The notes: generated by a model from the sequence alone, not told the origin. A stretch of DNA of 11,484 nucleotides from Paramuribaculum sp. (GCA_029058455.1 JAIDXU010000291.1:1-11484), one strand, 5' to 3'. Shown: positions 1 through 7,738, counted from the stretch's first letter. Numbers and translations are program-made.

Positions 1-19
1 CTTTTTTTGGCTAAGGGGG

Positions 20-127
20 GAGGATAGGAGCTATAGGAGCAATAGGAGTAATGGGAGAGGGGGAGGCTAATTGGAGAGATTGGGCCAATTTGACTAATTG
101 GGCCAATGAGGCTAATTTGACTAATTT
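20..127. repeat. Degenerate nine-base tandem repeat
   Basis: About twelve consecutive nine-base units can be laid end to end from base 20. They begin as AGCTATAGG, AGCAATAGG and AGTAATGGG and change to GGCTAATTG, GAGAGATTG, GGCCAATTT, GACTAATTG, GGCCAATGA, GGCTAATTT and GACTAATTT. The ten-base string GAGGCTAATT recurs at 63-72 and 108-117 (45 bases apart), TTGGGCCAAT recurs 18 bases apart (80-89 and 98-107), and AATTTGACTAATT recurs 27 bases apart (87-99 and 114-126). All three offsets are multiples of nine. From memory, similar low-complexity arrays occur between genes in Bacteroidales; their role is unknown. The array ends just before the promoter of the lipoprotein gene. One frame through it stays open from base 15 to a TGA at 132-134, but I do not call a gene. 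Confidence 0.7.
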
Positions 128-130
128 TAC

Positions 131-163
131 TTGAGAGAGTTTGAGAGATTTTAGTTATCTTTG
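131..163 (+). promoter_or_regulatory. Bacteroidetes-type promoter of the lipoprotein operon
   Basis: TATCTTTG at 156-163 matches the TAnnTTTG minus-7 consensus of the Bacteroidetes primary sigma factor. A weak minus-33 TTG lies at 131-133, 22 bases upstream, the same spacing as in the beta-galactosidase promoter at 3498-3530. A start of transcription near base 170 would leave a leader of about 20 bases before the ATG at 191, which supports that start over the ATG at 179. Confidence 0.6.
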
Positions 164-190
164 CGCATTAACTTATAAATGTGTGGCGAT

Positions 191-595
191 ATGAAGAGAG
201 TTTTATATTTAGTATCGTTGCTTGTGGCCATATTTTTTTCGGCTTGTTCGAGCGATGAACCTAATAATGATTCCGGTAAACTCGTTGTGGAGCTTACCGT
301 GACCGAAGATGATCAGATTGTTGATTTACCAACTGATTTCTCTGATTATACTATTGTGATTGTTCCGCAGTCGGGATGGATATATTCGGCTGATGTCAAG
401 GATATAGTATGGCCGGTAGATATTAGTGTGGGTAGTTATACTGTCGCTGCGGTGTCGCCTACATTAGAGGAGAACGACAATACTACAACTTGCTATTATG
501 GCGAGGTAAATAACGTCAGAATCTTGAAGGATGAGACAACGTCGATTGTTATAAATATGAGCCGACGAGAGTTTCCCAAATCAGATTTAGAGTGA
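191..595 (+). CDS. Small DUF4493-like lipoprotein
   Basis: A 134-residue lipoprotein of unknown function. It opens with a short basic stretch (Lys2-Arg3), a hydrophobic segment at residues 4-16 and the lipobox Phe-Ser-Ala-Cys with Cys19 as the acylated residue. Ser-Ser-Asp-Glu follows, an acidic stretch like the signal that sends Bacteroidetes lipoproteins to the outer surface, so surface exposure is likely. The rest is one beta-rich domain with the features of DUF4493: an opening Gly-Lys-Leu-Val-Val-Glu-Leu strand, a central SVGSYTVAA strand, a YYGEV motif, and a closing KDETTSIVINMS strand. Single-domain size is at the short end for such proteins. I chose ATG 191 rather than ATG 179 because it gives a standard signal peptide and a sensible leader. 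The stop lies 13 bases before the next gene, so the two are probably co-transcribed. Its base composition looks richer in A and T than the galactosidase gene. The ligand is unknown. Confidence 0.8.
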   Translation: MKRVLYLVSLLVAIFFSACSSDEPNNDSGKLVVELTVTEDDQIVDLPTDFSDYTIVIVPQSGWIYSADVKDIVWPVDISVGSYTVAAVSPTLEENDNTTTCYYGEVNNVRILKDETTSIVINMSRREFPKSDLE

Positions 596-608
596 TGCCG
601 TGAGTGCG

Positions 609-2432
609 ATGGAGAGGTTGCGGGGTGTTTTGAAAATAACCGTGGTTTTCATGACAGTGCTGCTATGCTGTGCAGGTTTGGTGGCTGAGTGTCATGGTGC
701 GGTAAAAACTCATGTAGTAATAGGTGTAGGAGGTGATTATCCGGCTGAGTGTAACGGCATGACGGTTATTCCGGCAGGTGATGTTGCCGGCAGGTCGATC
801 AGTGTTCCTGACGGGTTCAGGATTCTTTTCAGTAACGGCAGTGTAGAGCAGCTTCCATACGTTGACCAAAGGTTCGGATATATAAAAATCTATGCCGGCA
901 ATGAGTTCAGGCTTACGCCGATGACAGGTATAAAGATATGCAGCATGAGAATATATGTTAAGGATGACTATTCTTCGGGATGGAAAAATATATCTACGGG
1001 TTTGCCAATTGACCGCGTAGGCTCCCGCTATGAATGGCGCGGCGAGAGCGCTTATCCGGTTAATCTTTGTGTTAACGGTAGCTCGGGTGACTATCAGCAT
1101 GTGGCTTATTTTGAAATAGATTATGCTCCGATAGTAGAAACTCCTCCCGGCACGGAGGACCCTTCTGACGAGGAGGATATCAAACCGGTGGTAATAACTC
1201 CGCAGACAGCGTCACCGATTTCTCCCGATCAGGAGATAAGCCTGAGTTGTGAGACTCCGAATACGAGAATCTATTATACTACCGACGGTTCGGAACCGGG
1301 CGACCGATCACCGGTGTATATGCATCCGTTCACACTCTCACCTTCAACCGGCCTGATTGTAAGGGCACTGGCTGTGACGCCCCGTGGCCAGACAGCCACA
1401 GCTCTGAGGCGGTATTATCTTGACAGAGTCGAGTCGCCCGTGGATTTCATAATTAACGGTTGCCGGAATTATGAAACCAAGATAGATTGTGCCCTGCGGA
1501 TTGCTTACGGAAAAGGAGAATATGGCTATGTGGCTACAGCCGATACCGATGACGACACTCAATATCTGCTTGTGAAATTTCCACGAGGGTATGAAATCCC
1601 ACGGCCCAACACAATGATCGAGAATGTGAGGGGAGTGTGTGAATATATGCTCGACCAGGATGGAATGATGATGATTTCAGCTCCGGTTGCCACAGGCGAG
1701 TGCCCTAATCAACTTATTCCTGCCAAAAAGAAAATAAGCTCGATTGGAGAGAGGCATTTAAATCTCTATGTAAAAATCTCTGACGTGACGTTTACAGGAG
1801 AGAAATTTGTGGATAAAGAGGGCTATTCGATTTTGGCAGAAGATATTTTTGGGGTGGTAGAGAATGATCTCAAGCAAAGAAAACTCGCCGAAGTAGAAGG
1901 ATTTGTAGGCTTGAAAGGTGATTTGCTGACTCTGCGACCCACCAAAGTTGTTGCTGACAGAAGCGACAGCCGCGAGGCTTATCTGAAAACAATAGCAGTT
2001 GGAGGGGGAAAGATAGAAGTATTTGATGCCATCAACGACTATACACTCACTCCAGTAGGCCGGCCGCTTGACCTTGCGCTCCCGCTTGTCGCTGCAAACA
2101 GTTATTATGCTTATCTGATTGCAGACGAAGGGCGCGAACTTGTCTCGCTTGTGGTTGACAGCGAATTGCTCACCCCTGATGATGAAACTCTGACCGATAC
2201 CCCTTATGGTGCGCTATATGAATTTAAGGCAAAGGGGGGTGAGACAACCGTTATAGCTACTTTCGGCTTGAAAAGCGGAGTCGAAAACCTTACGGATGAT
2301 AGCGAAAAAAATGCCGACAGAGCGGAATATTTCACTCTGTCGGGCATAAGTTTAGGTTATCATATTCCCGAGACCAAAGGTCTGTATATTCGACGTAAAG
2401 GCCCCGAGGTGGAGAAAATAGCGGGCAGATAG
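609..2432 (+). CDS. Secreted multidomain protein with chitobiase-type Ig-like domain
   Basis: A 607-residue exported protein with no recognisable catalytic site. Residues 1-30 form a signal peptide (basic start, hydrophobic core, Ala/Gly-rich cleavage region). Residues about 30-175 are a beta-rich domain ending in a W-x-G then FEIDY pattern seen in Bacteroidales surface proteins. An acidic Pro/Glu/Asp linker follows. Residues about 195-272 match the chitobiase/beta-hexosaminidase C-terminal Ig-like fold, with the signature IYYTTDGSEPGDRSPVY and an IVRALAV strand. Residues about 275-455 resemble an OB-fold-like module, and 457-565 form another beta domain. The tail from about residue 571 (EYFTLSGISLGY, then KGLYIRRKG) looks like a weakened type IX sorting or anchoring tail. 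ATG 609 is preferred; GTG 600 in the same frame would add three residues. Spacing implies an operon with the upstream lipoprotein. A carbohydrate- or protein-binding surface role is an inference only. Confidence 0.75.
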   Translation: MERLRGVLKITVVFMTVLLCCAGLVAECHGAVKTHVVIGVGGDYPAECNGMTVIPAGDVAGRSISVPDGFRILFSNGSVEQLPYVDQRFGYIKIYAGNEFRLTPMTGIKICSMRIYVKDDYSSGWKNISTGLPIDRVGSRYEWRGESAYPVNLCVNGSSGDYQHVAYFEIDYAPIVETPPGTEDPSDEEDIKPVVITPQTASPISPDQEISLSCETPNTRIYYTTDGSEPGDRSPVYMHPFTLSPSTGLIVRALAVTPRGQTATALRRYYLDRVESPVDFIINGCRNYETKIDCALRIAYGKGEYGYVATADTDDDTQYLLVKFPRGYEIPRPNTMIENVRGVCEYMLDQDGMMMISAPVATGECPNQLIPAKKKISSIGERHLNLYVKISDVTFTGEKFVDKEGYSILAEDIFGVVENDLKQRKLAEVEGFVGLKGDLLTLRPTKVVADRSDSREAYLKTIAVGGGKIEVFDAINDYTLTPVGRPLDLALPLVAANSYYAYLIADEGRELVSLVVDSELLTPDDETLTDTPYGALYEFKAKGGETTVIATFGLKSGVENLTDDSEKNADRAEYFTLSGISLGYHIPETKGLYIRRKGPEVEKIAGR

Positions 2433-2448
2433 CTGCACGGCTCCCAAC

Positions 2449-2895
2449 TCAAAGAATCTGTTGGGCGTGAATCTTGGTCTTGATTTCCTTCGGGCCTATA
2501 ACGCGTGTAATCACTCCATCGCCGTCAACGAGAAATGTTGTGCGAAGTATGCCCATATATTTTCTGCCGGCAAGAGTCTTTTCGCCCCACACGCCCATCT
2601 CTTCGGATAATTTGTGCTCGGGATCGGAAATGAGAGTAAAAGGCAGCTCGTTTTTGGCTATGAATTTAAGGTGTGAGGCCTGAGAATCGGGACTTACTCC
2701 CACAACCTTATAGCCCTGAGCAGTGAGCGCGTCGAAATTGTCGCGCAGCGAACAAGCCTCGGCGGTGCAGCCGGGAGTTGAATCTTTGGGATAGAAATAT
2801 AACACTAACTTGCTGCCGGCAAAGTCGGCGGCATTGACGGGATTACCATTCTGGTCAACCCCGAGATAGGCTGGAATTTTTTGTCCGGGTGTCAT
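2449..2895 (-). CDS. bcp: Thioredoxin-dependent peroxiredoxin (Bcp/PrxQ family)
   Basis: A cytoplasmic 148-residue peroxiredoxin that reduces hydrogen peroxide and organic hydroperoxides with electrons from thioredoxin. Residues 34-50 carry the family signature FYPKDSTPGCTAEACSL, with peroxidatic Cys43 and, five residues on, resolving Cys48, as in the two-cysteine members such as E. coli Bcp. The later GVWGEKTLAGRKYMGI and LRTTFLVD segments are also typical, and length is close to the usual 150-156. The reading frame is open further upstream to 2961, but the ATG at 2893-2895 gives the normal family start (MTPGQKIPAYLG) and avoids overlap with the neighbouring gene. It lies 17 bases downstream of the AlaX-like gene and is probably the second gene of that transcript. 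Its 3' end faces the stop of the 609-2432 gene with only 16 bases between them. Confidence 0.93.
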   Translation of the reverse strand: MTPGQKIPAYLGVDQNGNPVNAADFAGSKLVLYFYPKDSTPGCTAEACSLRDNFDALTAQGYKVVGVSPDSQASHLKFIAKNELPFTLISDPEHKLSEEMGVWGEKTLAGRKYMGILRTTFLVDGDGVITRVIGPKEIKTKIHAQQIL

Positions 2896-2912
2896 TGCTG
2901 GATATTTAGAAA

Positions 2913-3383
2913 TTATTGATTGTCGAGTTTGAAAACAATGCGCTGCACACCATCCTGCCATCTGGAGGAGGTGATACGGAATGTGCCGATTTCAGAAGTG
3001 CGCCCCACATGACGGCCGGCACACAGGCATGAGTCATAATTACCCACCGAAACCACTCTCACCGTAGGCGAGGCATCGTCGGGCAGACGTGACATGTCGA
3101 ACCGTTCACGGGCCTCCTGTTGTGTGATAAACGACTCGGTCACCTCAACATCTTCGGCCACAATAGCGTTGATATAAGCCTCAAGGTCACGCAATTCGCT
3201 GTCGGAAAGGGGTGCCGGAAGGTGATAATCAAGTTTTGATTTGCGACGCTCGATATGTGCGCTGAAAGCTCTTCCGCAACCATATCTGCGGGCAATCTCT
3301 CCGTTGAGCAGATGTTCGGCGGTATGCATTGGAGGAAATTCCTCTTTGTTGTGTGAATTGAGTTCAGGTGTGGTGGCGTTCAT
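2913..3383 (-). CDS. AlaX-like alanyl-tRNA editing hydrolase
   Basis: A 156-residue free-standing relative of the alanyl/threonyl-tRNA synthetase editing (second additional) domain. Such proteins hydrolyse wrongly charged tRNA-Ala carrying serine or glycine. The zinc-binding pair of motifs is intact: HTAEH gives His20 and His24, and CAGRH gives Cys121 and His125. The SKLDYHL strand and the C-terminal RIVFKLD strand also fit. Size matches the short AlaX class; no synthetase catalytic or tRNA-binding domain is attached. ATG at 3381-3383 is preferred because a good minus-7 box lies just upstream at 3419-3426. A later ATG at 3327-3329 would begin directly before HTAEH and is a possible alternative, while the frame also extends up to 3440. 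It is followed after 17 bases by bcp. The substrate (Ser-tRNA-Ala versus another mischarged tRNA) cannot be settled from sequence alone. Confidence 0.85.
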   Translation of the reverse strand: MNATTPELNSHNKEEFPPMHTAEHLLNGEIARRYGCGRAFSAHIERRKSKLDYHLPAPLSDSELRDLEAYINAIVAEDVEVTESFITQQEARERFDMSRLPDDASPTVRVVSVGNYDSCLCAGRHVGRTSEIGTFRITSSRWQDGVQRIVFKLDNQ

Positions 3384-3418
3384 ACCTTCAGGATGAAAAA
3401 ATATTGACTGATAATTCA

Positions 3419-3426
3419 CAAAGGTA
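3419..3426 (-). promoter_or_regulatory. Minus-7 box for the AlaX-like/bcp transcript
   Basis: The minus strand reads TACCTTTG here, a full match to TAnnTTTG, about 36 bases before the preferred ATG. I find no convincing minus-33 TTTG at the expected distance. Confidence 0.5.
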
Positions 3427-3497
3427 ACAAATAAACTCAATATGAGTTGCGGCCCTCAATCTGAAAAATCGAAAAAAATATATTAAGAGGGAGAGAG

Positions 3498-3530
3498 TTG
3501 GGGTGATGTGGCTTTTTTTTGCTAACTTTG
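3498..3530 (+). promoter_or_regulatory. Bacteroidetes-type promoter of the beta-galactosidase gene
   Basis: TAACTTTG at 3523-3530 is a full TAnnTTTG match, with TTG at 3498-3500 as a weak minus-33 element 22 bases upstream. The spacer contains eight consecutive T residues (3513-3520). The leader to the ATG at 3570 is about 33 bases, A/C-rich and without a Shine-Dalgarno sequence. It lies back to back with the minus-strand box at 3419-3426. Confidence 0.65.
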
Positions 3531-3569
3531 AGCAAAATTCCATAACTACCATCTAATATCACAACAATC

Positions 3570-6500
3570 ATGAGAAAATCAACTCTCGGCATGAGTGCCG
3601 TGATTATGTTCAATGCTCTTACGGTCTCGGCTATATGTCCTGATCTCGAGGGCTTTGAATATGGCAATGTGGCTGCGCCCGACGGCACCGAATGGCAAAG
3701 CCCCGGGCGACTTTCGCTTAATAAGGAGTTACCCCGCGCTACATTCTATTCGTTTGACTCTGACGGGAGTGCCCTCGGAGTTCTGCCCGACGGCTCAAAG
3801 TATGTGAAGAGTCTTGACGGCGACTGGCATTTCCGCTGGGTGGGTAATCCCTGGGAGCGCGATTCAACATTCCAGACTCCGGGATATGATTTCTCATCAT
3901 GGGATATTATCGCCGTTCCCGGCTCATGGAATATTCAGGGTATCCAGCCTGACGGCTCTCAGAAATATGGCACCCCCATCTATGTCAACCAGCCTGTGAT
4001 ATTCTATCATCGTGTTGCCGTCGACGACTGGAGAAAAGGCATTATGCGCACTCCTCCCGAAACATGGACTACTTATAAAAACCGCAATGAAGTAGGCCAA
4101 TACAGCCGCACATTCACCGTTCCCGCCGATTGGAACGGCCGTGAAGTCTACATAGAATTTGACGGTGTAGATTCATTCTTCTATCTTTGGATCAACGGCA
4201 AGTATGTGGGCTTCAGCAAAAACTCGCGCAACGCCGCCCGCTTTGACATCTCACCCTATCTCAACAAGGAGGGCGAGAATACTCTTGCCGTAGAGGTTTA
4301 CCGCAGCAGCGACGGCTCATTCCTCGAAGCTCAGGATATGTTCCGTCTGCCCGGTATTTTCCGCACCGTGCGCCTCTACAGCACACCCATGCTTCAGGTT
4401 GCCGACATTGTGGCAATACCTACCATCGACTTCAACGGCAATGGAAGCGCCAATCTCAAAGTTGATCTCGACCTGCGCAACCTCGGCAAGAAGGAGATGA
4501 AAAATCTCAGTGTGGTCTATAACCTCTATCCCTGCGAACTCTACAGCGACAAGACTCTTGCTTCTGTAGCCACTGCGACCGTAGATGTCGAGAAAATCGG
4601 TAAGGAGGGCGCTCTGAAATCGCTCACCACCAACCTCACCATTGCCGAGCCCCGCTTGTGGAGCGCCGAAAAGCCGTGGAGATATGTGCTTGTAGCCGAA
4701 GTGAAGGATAAGAAAGGCAATGTGATCGAAACCGTCTCTACCTACACCGGTCTGCGTCAGGTGGAGATTCGCGACACTAAAGCCGAGGATGACAGTTTCG
4801 GACTCGCCGGAAGATATTACTACATCAACAATCAGCCGGTTAAACTCCGTGGTGTGAACCGTCACGAGACAATGCCCGACCGCGGCCATGCCGTTACCCG
4901 CGAGAATATGGAAAAAGAGATTATGCTCATGAAGCGCGGCAACATCAACCATGTGCGTAACTCCCACTATCCCGACGATCCCTATTGGTATTATCTCTGC
5001 GACAAATATGGCATTTATCTTGAGGATGAAGCCAATATCGAAAGCCATGAATATTATTATGGCGACGCTTCGCTTTCTCACCCCAAGGAATGGCGCCCCG
5101 CTCATGTGGCCAGAGAAATGGAGCTTGTTCACAGCCGCGTCAACTCTCCCGCAGTCGTTATCTGGAGTCTCGGCAACGAGGCCGGCCCCGGCGACAACTT
5201 CGTGGCAGGTTATGAGGCTATCAAGGCGTTCGACACCTCGCGCCCCGTGCAGTATGAACGTAACAACCGCATCGTGGATATGGGTTCAAACCAGTATCCC
5301 AGCGTTGGTCTGACACAGGCTATTGCCTCCGGCAAACACAATTATGTTTATCCCTTCCATATCTCAGAATATGCTCACTCGATGGGTAACGCCGTGGGTG
5401 ACCTCAAGCCTATCTGGGATGCTGTTGAAAGCACCAACTTTATCTGTGGCGGTGCAATCTGGGATTGGGTTGACCAGAGCCTCTATAACTACGATCCCGT
5501 TACCGGCGCCAAATATCTTGCTTATGGCGGTGACTTCGGCGACTTCCCCAACGACGGTCAGTTTGTAATGAATGGCATTATGTTCGGCGATCTCGAACCC
5601 AAACCTGCCTACTATGAAGTTAAGAAGGTTTATCAGCCTGTTGAAATCACTCCGCTCGATATGGCCGCCGGCAAGATCGAGATCTTCAACAAAAACTATT
5701 TCGAACCCCTTGAGGATTACTACTTCTCATGGAGCCTTAAAGAGAACGGTGTGGAGGTGCAGCATGGTGACGCCCTCATCGGCCCCCGCATGGTGCTCGG
5801 CCCCCGTCAGAAACTCACCTACACCATTCCCTATAACCTCGAAGGTCTCACCGGCGAACTCTATGTAACAATCAATGTATGTCTGGCCGAGGATATGCCG
5901 TGGGCTGAGAAAGGCTATGTGCAGATGTCAGAGCAGCTCCCTGTAAGCGAGGGCACCAAACCTGCCATGGCTTCTGTAAGCGCTGCCACCACCGGCTCTC
6001 TCACCATGAGCCTTGCCGACGGCAAGACAGTTAGACAGGTCAAGGAAGTTTCATCAGCCCTCACTGTCGAAGGCACCGGATTTAAGGTCGTGTTCGATCC
6101 CGCAACCGGCACTATCTCCGACCTCGAATATAATGGCAACAAGATGTTTACTGAAAACGGTGGTCCCCGTCTCGACGCTTACCGTGCATTTGTCAACAAC
6201 GATAACTGGATCTACAACAAATGGTATTCTAACGGCCTCCACAATCTCAAGCACACCGTTCTTGGCTCAAACGCTTATGTAAACGAACGAGGCGAGGCTG
6301 TGGTTATTTTTACTGTGCGCAGTCAGGCTCCCAACGCCGCTCAGGTCACCGGTGCTCCTTCGGTGGGTGAACATAAAATCATCGAGGATACCGACAAGCC
6401 TTTCGGTGAAGAGGACTTCGCATTTACCACCAATCAGATCTGGACAGTTTATCCCGACGGCTCGGTTGAGCTTCAGGCCGCTGTTTCGTCAAATAACAGC

Positions 6501-7640
6501 AAAGTTATTCTTCCCCGTCTCGGCTATCTCATGGAAGTGCCTGAAAGCTACTCCACATTCACCTATTATGGCCGTGGCCCGATAGAAAACTACAACGACC
6601 GCAAGGTGGGTCAGGATCTGGGCGTCTACACTTCGAGTGTCATCGACCAGTTTGTCAACTATCCCAAACCTCAGAATATGGCCAATCATGAGGATGTGCG
6701 CTGGGCTTCGCTCACCAATTCTCAGGGTTCTGGCTTCGTGGCCGCCGGCAACCAGCCTATGAGCGTAACCGCACTTCCTTATTCTGAAAATGATCTGCTC
6801 ACCGCTCCTCATCCCTATCAGCTTCCCAAGCCCGGCGCCACACGTCTGCACCTCGACTTCGGAGATACCGGTCTTGGCGGAAGATCATGCGGTCAGGCAC
6901 CTCCCTCGGCCGAAAACACCGTTTATGCTTCAGCCCACCACTTCGGCTTTGTGATCCGCCCCGTGGAAGGATCGCTCACTCCCGCCGCTCAGGGCATCGT
7001 TGTTCCCTCGGGTATCAAGCCTATCAACATGTCGCGTGACGAGATTACCGGTCTTGTGACTATCACATGTCCCGACTCAATCGACATTGTATATAAAGTC
7101 AATGCAGCCCGCAAGCCCGTGCACTACACCGAGCCTGTTCCCATGAAGGAGGGCGGTTATATCGTAGCTTTCGACAATAACAATCCCCGTGTAAGCGCAA
7201 GCGGTGACTTCGCCCGTATCGAGAGTGTGCCCATCGACGTGAAGTTTGCCAGCTCTGTCGAGCCGTGGAATGATGCTGAATATGCTGTTGACGGTGATCC
7301 CGATACCTTCTGGCATACAATGTATTCGGTAACTGTGGCCGGCTATCCTCACTGGATCGATCTCGACACTCACGATGTTCAGAACATCACCGGTATCATC
7401 TACCTGCCCCGTCAGGATGGGCCCAACGGCGATTTCAAGGATTATGAGGTATATGTAAGCGAAGATGGCGAAACCTGGGGCGAACCGGTGGCAAAAGGCA
7501 CTTTCGCAAAAGACAAAAACAAAAAGAAAATCATGTTTGCCGCTCCCGTCAAGGGTCGCTATGTGCGCCTGCGTGCCCTCAGCTCGCAGAACGGTCAGGA
7601 CTATGGCGCTGCTGCCGAAATCGAGGTCCTTGCCGAATAA
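3570..7640 (+). CDS. Secreted GH2 beta-galactosidase with CBM32
   Basis: A 1356-residue glycoside hydrolase family 2 enzyme, larger than E. coli LacZ (1023). Residues 1-21 form a Sec signal peptide without a lipobox, so it acts in the periplasm or outside. Domains in order: sugar-binding jelly roll (about 78-272), Ig-like domain (273-395), TIM barrel (398-685), domain 4 (686-790), a beta-galactosidase small-chain domain (837-1135), a chitobiase-type Ig-like module (1145-1220) and an F5/8 type C (CBM32) module (1225-1356). In the barrel, WSLGNEAG places the acid/base at Glu537 and ISEYAHSMGN the nucleophile at Glu600. Glu491 and His493 in DEANIESH match the LacZ magnesium ligands, and His432 lies in RGVNRHE. 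Thus it retains the catalytic set. The position of LacZ Trp999 appears to be Cys1107 (GLGGRSCGQ). Galactose release from host or plant glycans is likely; lactose itself is unproven. No SusC/SusD pair or sensor-regulator adjoins it. C-ending codons dominate, unlike the 191-2432 genes. Confidence 0.92.
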   Translation: MRKSTLGMSAVIMFNALTVSAICPDLEGFEYGNVAAPDGTEWQSPGRLSLNKELPRATFYSFDSDGSALGVLPDGSKYVKSLDGDWHFRWVGNPWERDSTFQTPGYDFSSWDIIAVPGSWNIQGIQPDGSQKYGTPIYVNQPVIFYHRVAVDDWRKGIMRTPPETWTTYKNRNEVGQYSRTFTVPADWNGREVYIEFDGVDSFFYLWINGKYVGFSKNSRNAARFDISPYLNKEGENTLAVEVYRSSDGSFLEAQDMFRLPGIFRTVRLYSTPMLQVADIVAIPTIDFNGNGSANLKVDLDLRNLGKKEMKNLSVVYNLYPCELYSDKTLASVATATVDVEKIGKEGALKSLTTNLTIAEPRLWSAEKPWRYVLVAEVKDKKGNVIETVSTYTGLRQVEIRDTKAEDDSFGLAGRYYYINNQPVKLRGVNRHETMPDRGHAVTRENMEKEIMLMKRGNINHVRNSHYPDDPYWYYLCDKYGIYLEDEANIESHEYYYGDASLSHPKEWRPAHVAREMELVHSRVNSPAVVIWSLGNEAGPGDNFVAGYEAIKAFDTSRPVQYERNNRIVDMGSNQYPSVGLTQAIASGKHNYVYPFHISEYAHSMGNAVGDLKPIWDAVESTNFICGGAIWDWVDQSLYNYDPVTGAKYLAYGGDFGDFPNDGQFVMNGIMFGDLEPKPAYYEVKKVYQPVEITPLDMAAGKIEIFNKNYFEPLEDYYFSWSLKENGVEVQHGDALIGPRMVLGPRQKLTYTIPYNLEGLTGELYVTINVCLAEDMPWAEKGYVQMSEQLPVSEGTKPAMASVSAATTGSLTMSLADGKTVRQVKEVSSALTVEGTGFKVVFDPATGTISDLEYNGNKMFTENGGPRLDAYRAFVNNDNWIYNKWYSNGLHNLKHTVLGSNAYVNERGEAVVIFTVRSQAPNAAQVTGAPSVGEHKIIEDTDKPFGEEDFAFTTNQIWTVYPDGSVELQAAVSSNNSKVILPRLGYLMEVPESYSTFTYYGRGPIENYNDRKVGQDLGVYTSSVIDQFVNYPKPQNMANHEDVRWASLTNSQGSGFVAAGNQPMSVTALPYSENDLLTAPHPYQLPKPGATRLHLDFGDTGLGGRSCGQAPPSAENTVYASAHHFGFVIRPVEGSLTPAAQGIVVPSGIKPINMSRDEITGLVTITCPDSIDIVYKVNAARKPVHYTEPVPMKEGGYIVAFDNNNPRVSASGDFARIESVPIDVKFASSVEPWNDAEYAVDGDPDTFWHTMYSVTVAGYPHWIDLDTHDVQNITGIIYLPRQDGPNGDFKDYEVYVSEDGETWGEPVAKGTFAKDKNKKKIMFAAPVKGRYVRLRALSSQNGQDYGAAAEIEVLAE

Positions 7641-7656
7641 ATAACCCCGCTTCCCC

Positions 7657-7675
7657 ACCCGTTGATATAACGGGT
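7657..7675. other. Small inverted repeat before the terminator
   Basis: ACCCGTT (7657-7663) and AACGGGT (7669-7675) form a seven-pair stem with a five-base loop, 17 bases after the galactosidase stop codon. It has no T run after it on the plus strand. It may protect the transcript end or assist the larger hairpin that follows. Confidence 0.4.
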
Positions 7676-7684
7676 TGAAAAACA

Positions 7685-7734
7685 GGAGGTGTGTTGCAGT
7701 GATCATTGTGTTTCACTCGACACACCTCCGTTTT
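7685..7734 (+). terminator. Strong hairpin terminator after the beta-galactosidase gene
   Basis: GGAGGTGTGTTG (7685-7696) pairs with CGACACACCTCC (7718-7729), including one G-T pair. After a single bulged C at 7697 the stem continues as AGTGA (7698-7702) with TCACT (7713-7717), giving 17 pairs around a ten-base loop. It is followed by G then TTTT at 7731-7734. On the opposite strand the stem is followed by TG then five T, so it could also stop antisense transcripts. Confidence 0.8.
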
Positions 7735-7738
7735 GAAA

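Noticed and set aside
51..134. A possible 27-residue peptide beginning at ATG 51 within the nine-base repeat.
   Set aside because: Any nine-base repeat without stops yields a periodic open frame. There is no upstream promoter box, and the peptide has no recognisable family.
663..1100. A 145-codon minus-strand frame within the secreted protein gene.
   Set aside because: It lies opposite the N-terminal domain of a gene with a clear signal peptide and has no domain of its own.
2443..2465. CCCAAC and GTTGGG as a hairpin between the convergent stops of the 609-2432 gene and bcp.
   Set aside because: Only six pairs with an 11-base loop, partly inside the bcp coding end, and no T run on either side, so it is too weak to call a terminator.
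4317..5132. A 271-codon open frame on the minus strand inside the beta-galactosidase gene.
   Set aside because: It lies wholly opposite the well-supported GH2 barrel region, has no recognisable domain, and results from the strong C-ending codon bias of the plus-strand gene.
7077..7706. A 209-codon minus-strand frame over the galactosidase C-terminus and terminator.
   Set aside because: It is opposite the CBM32 domain, starts inside the terminator hairpin, and shows no family signature.
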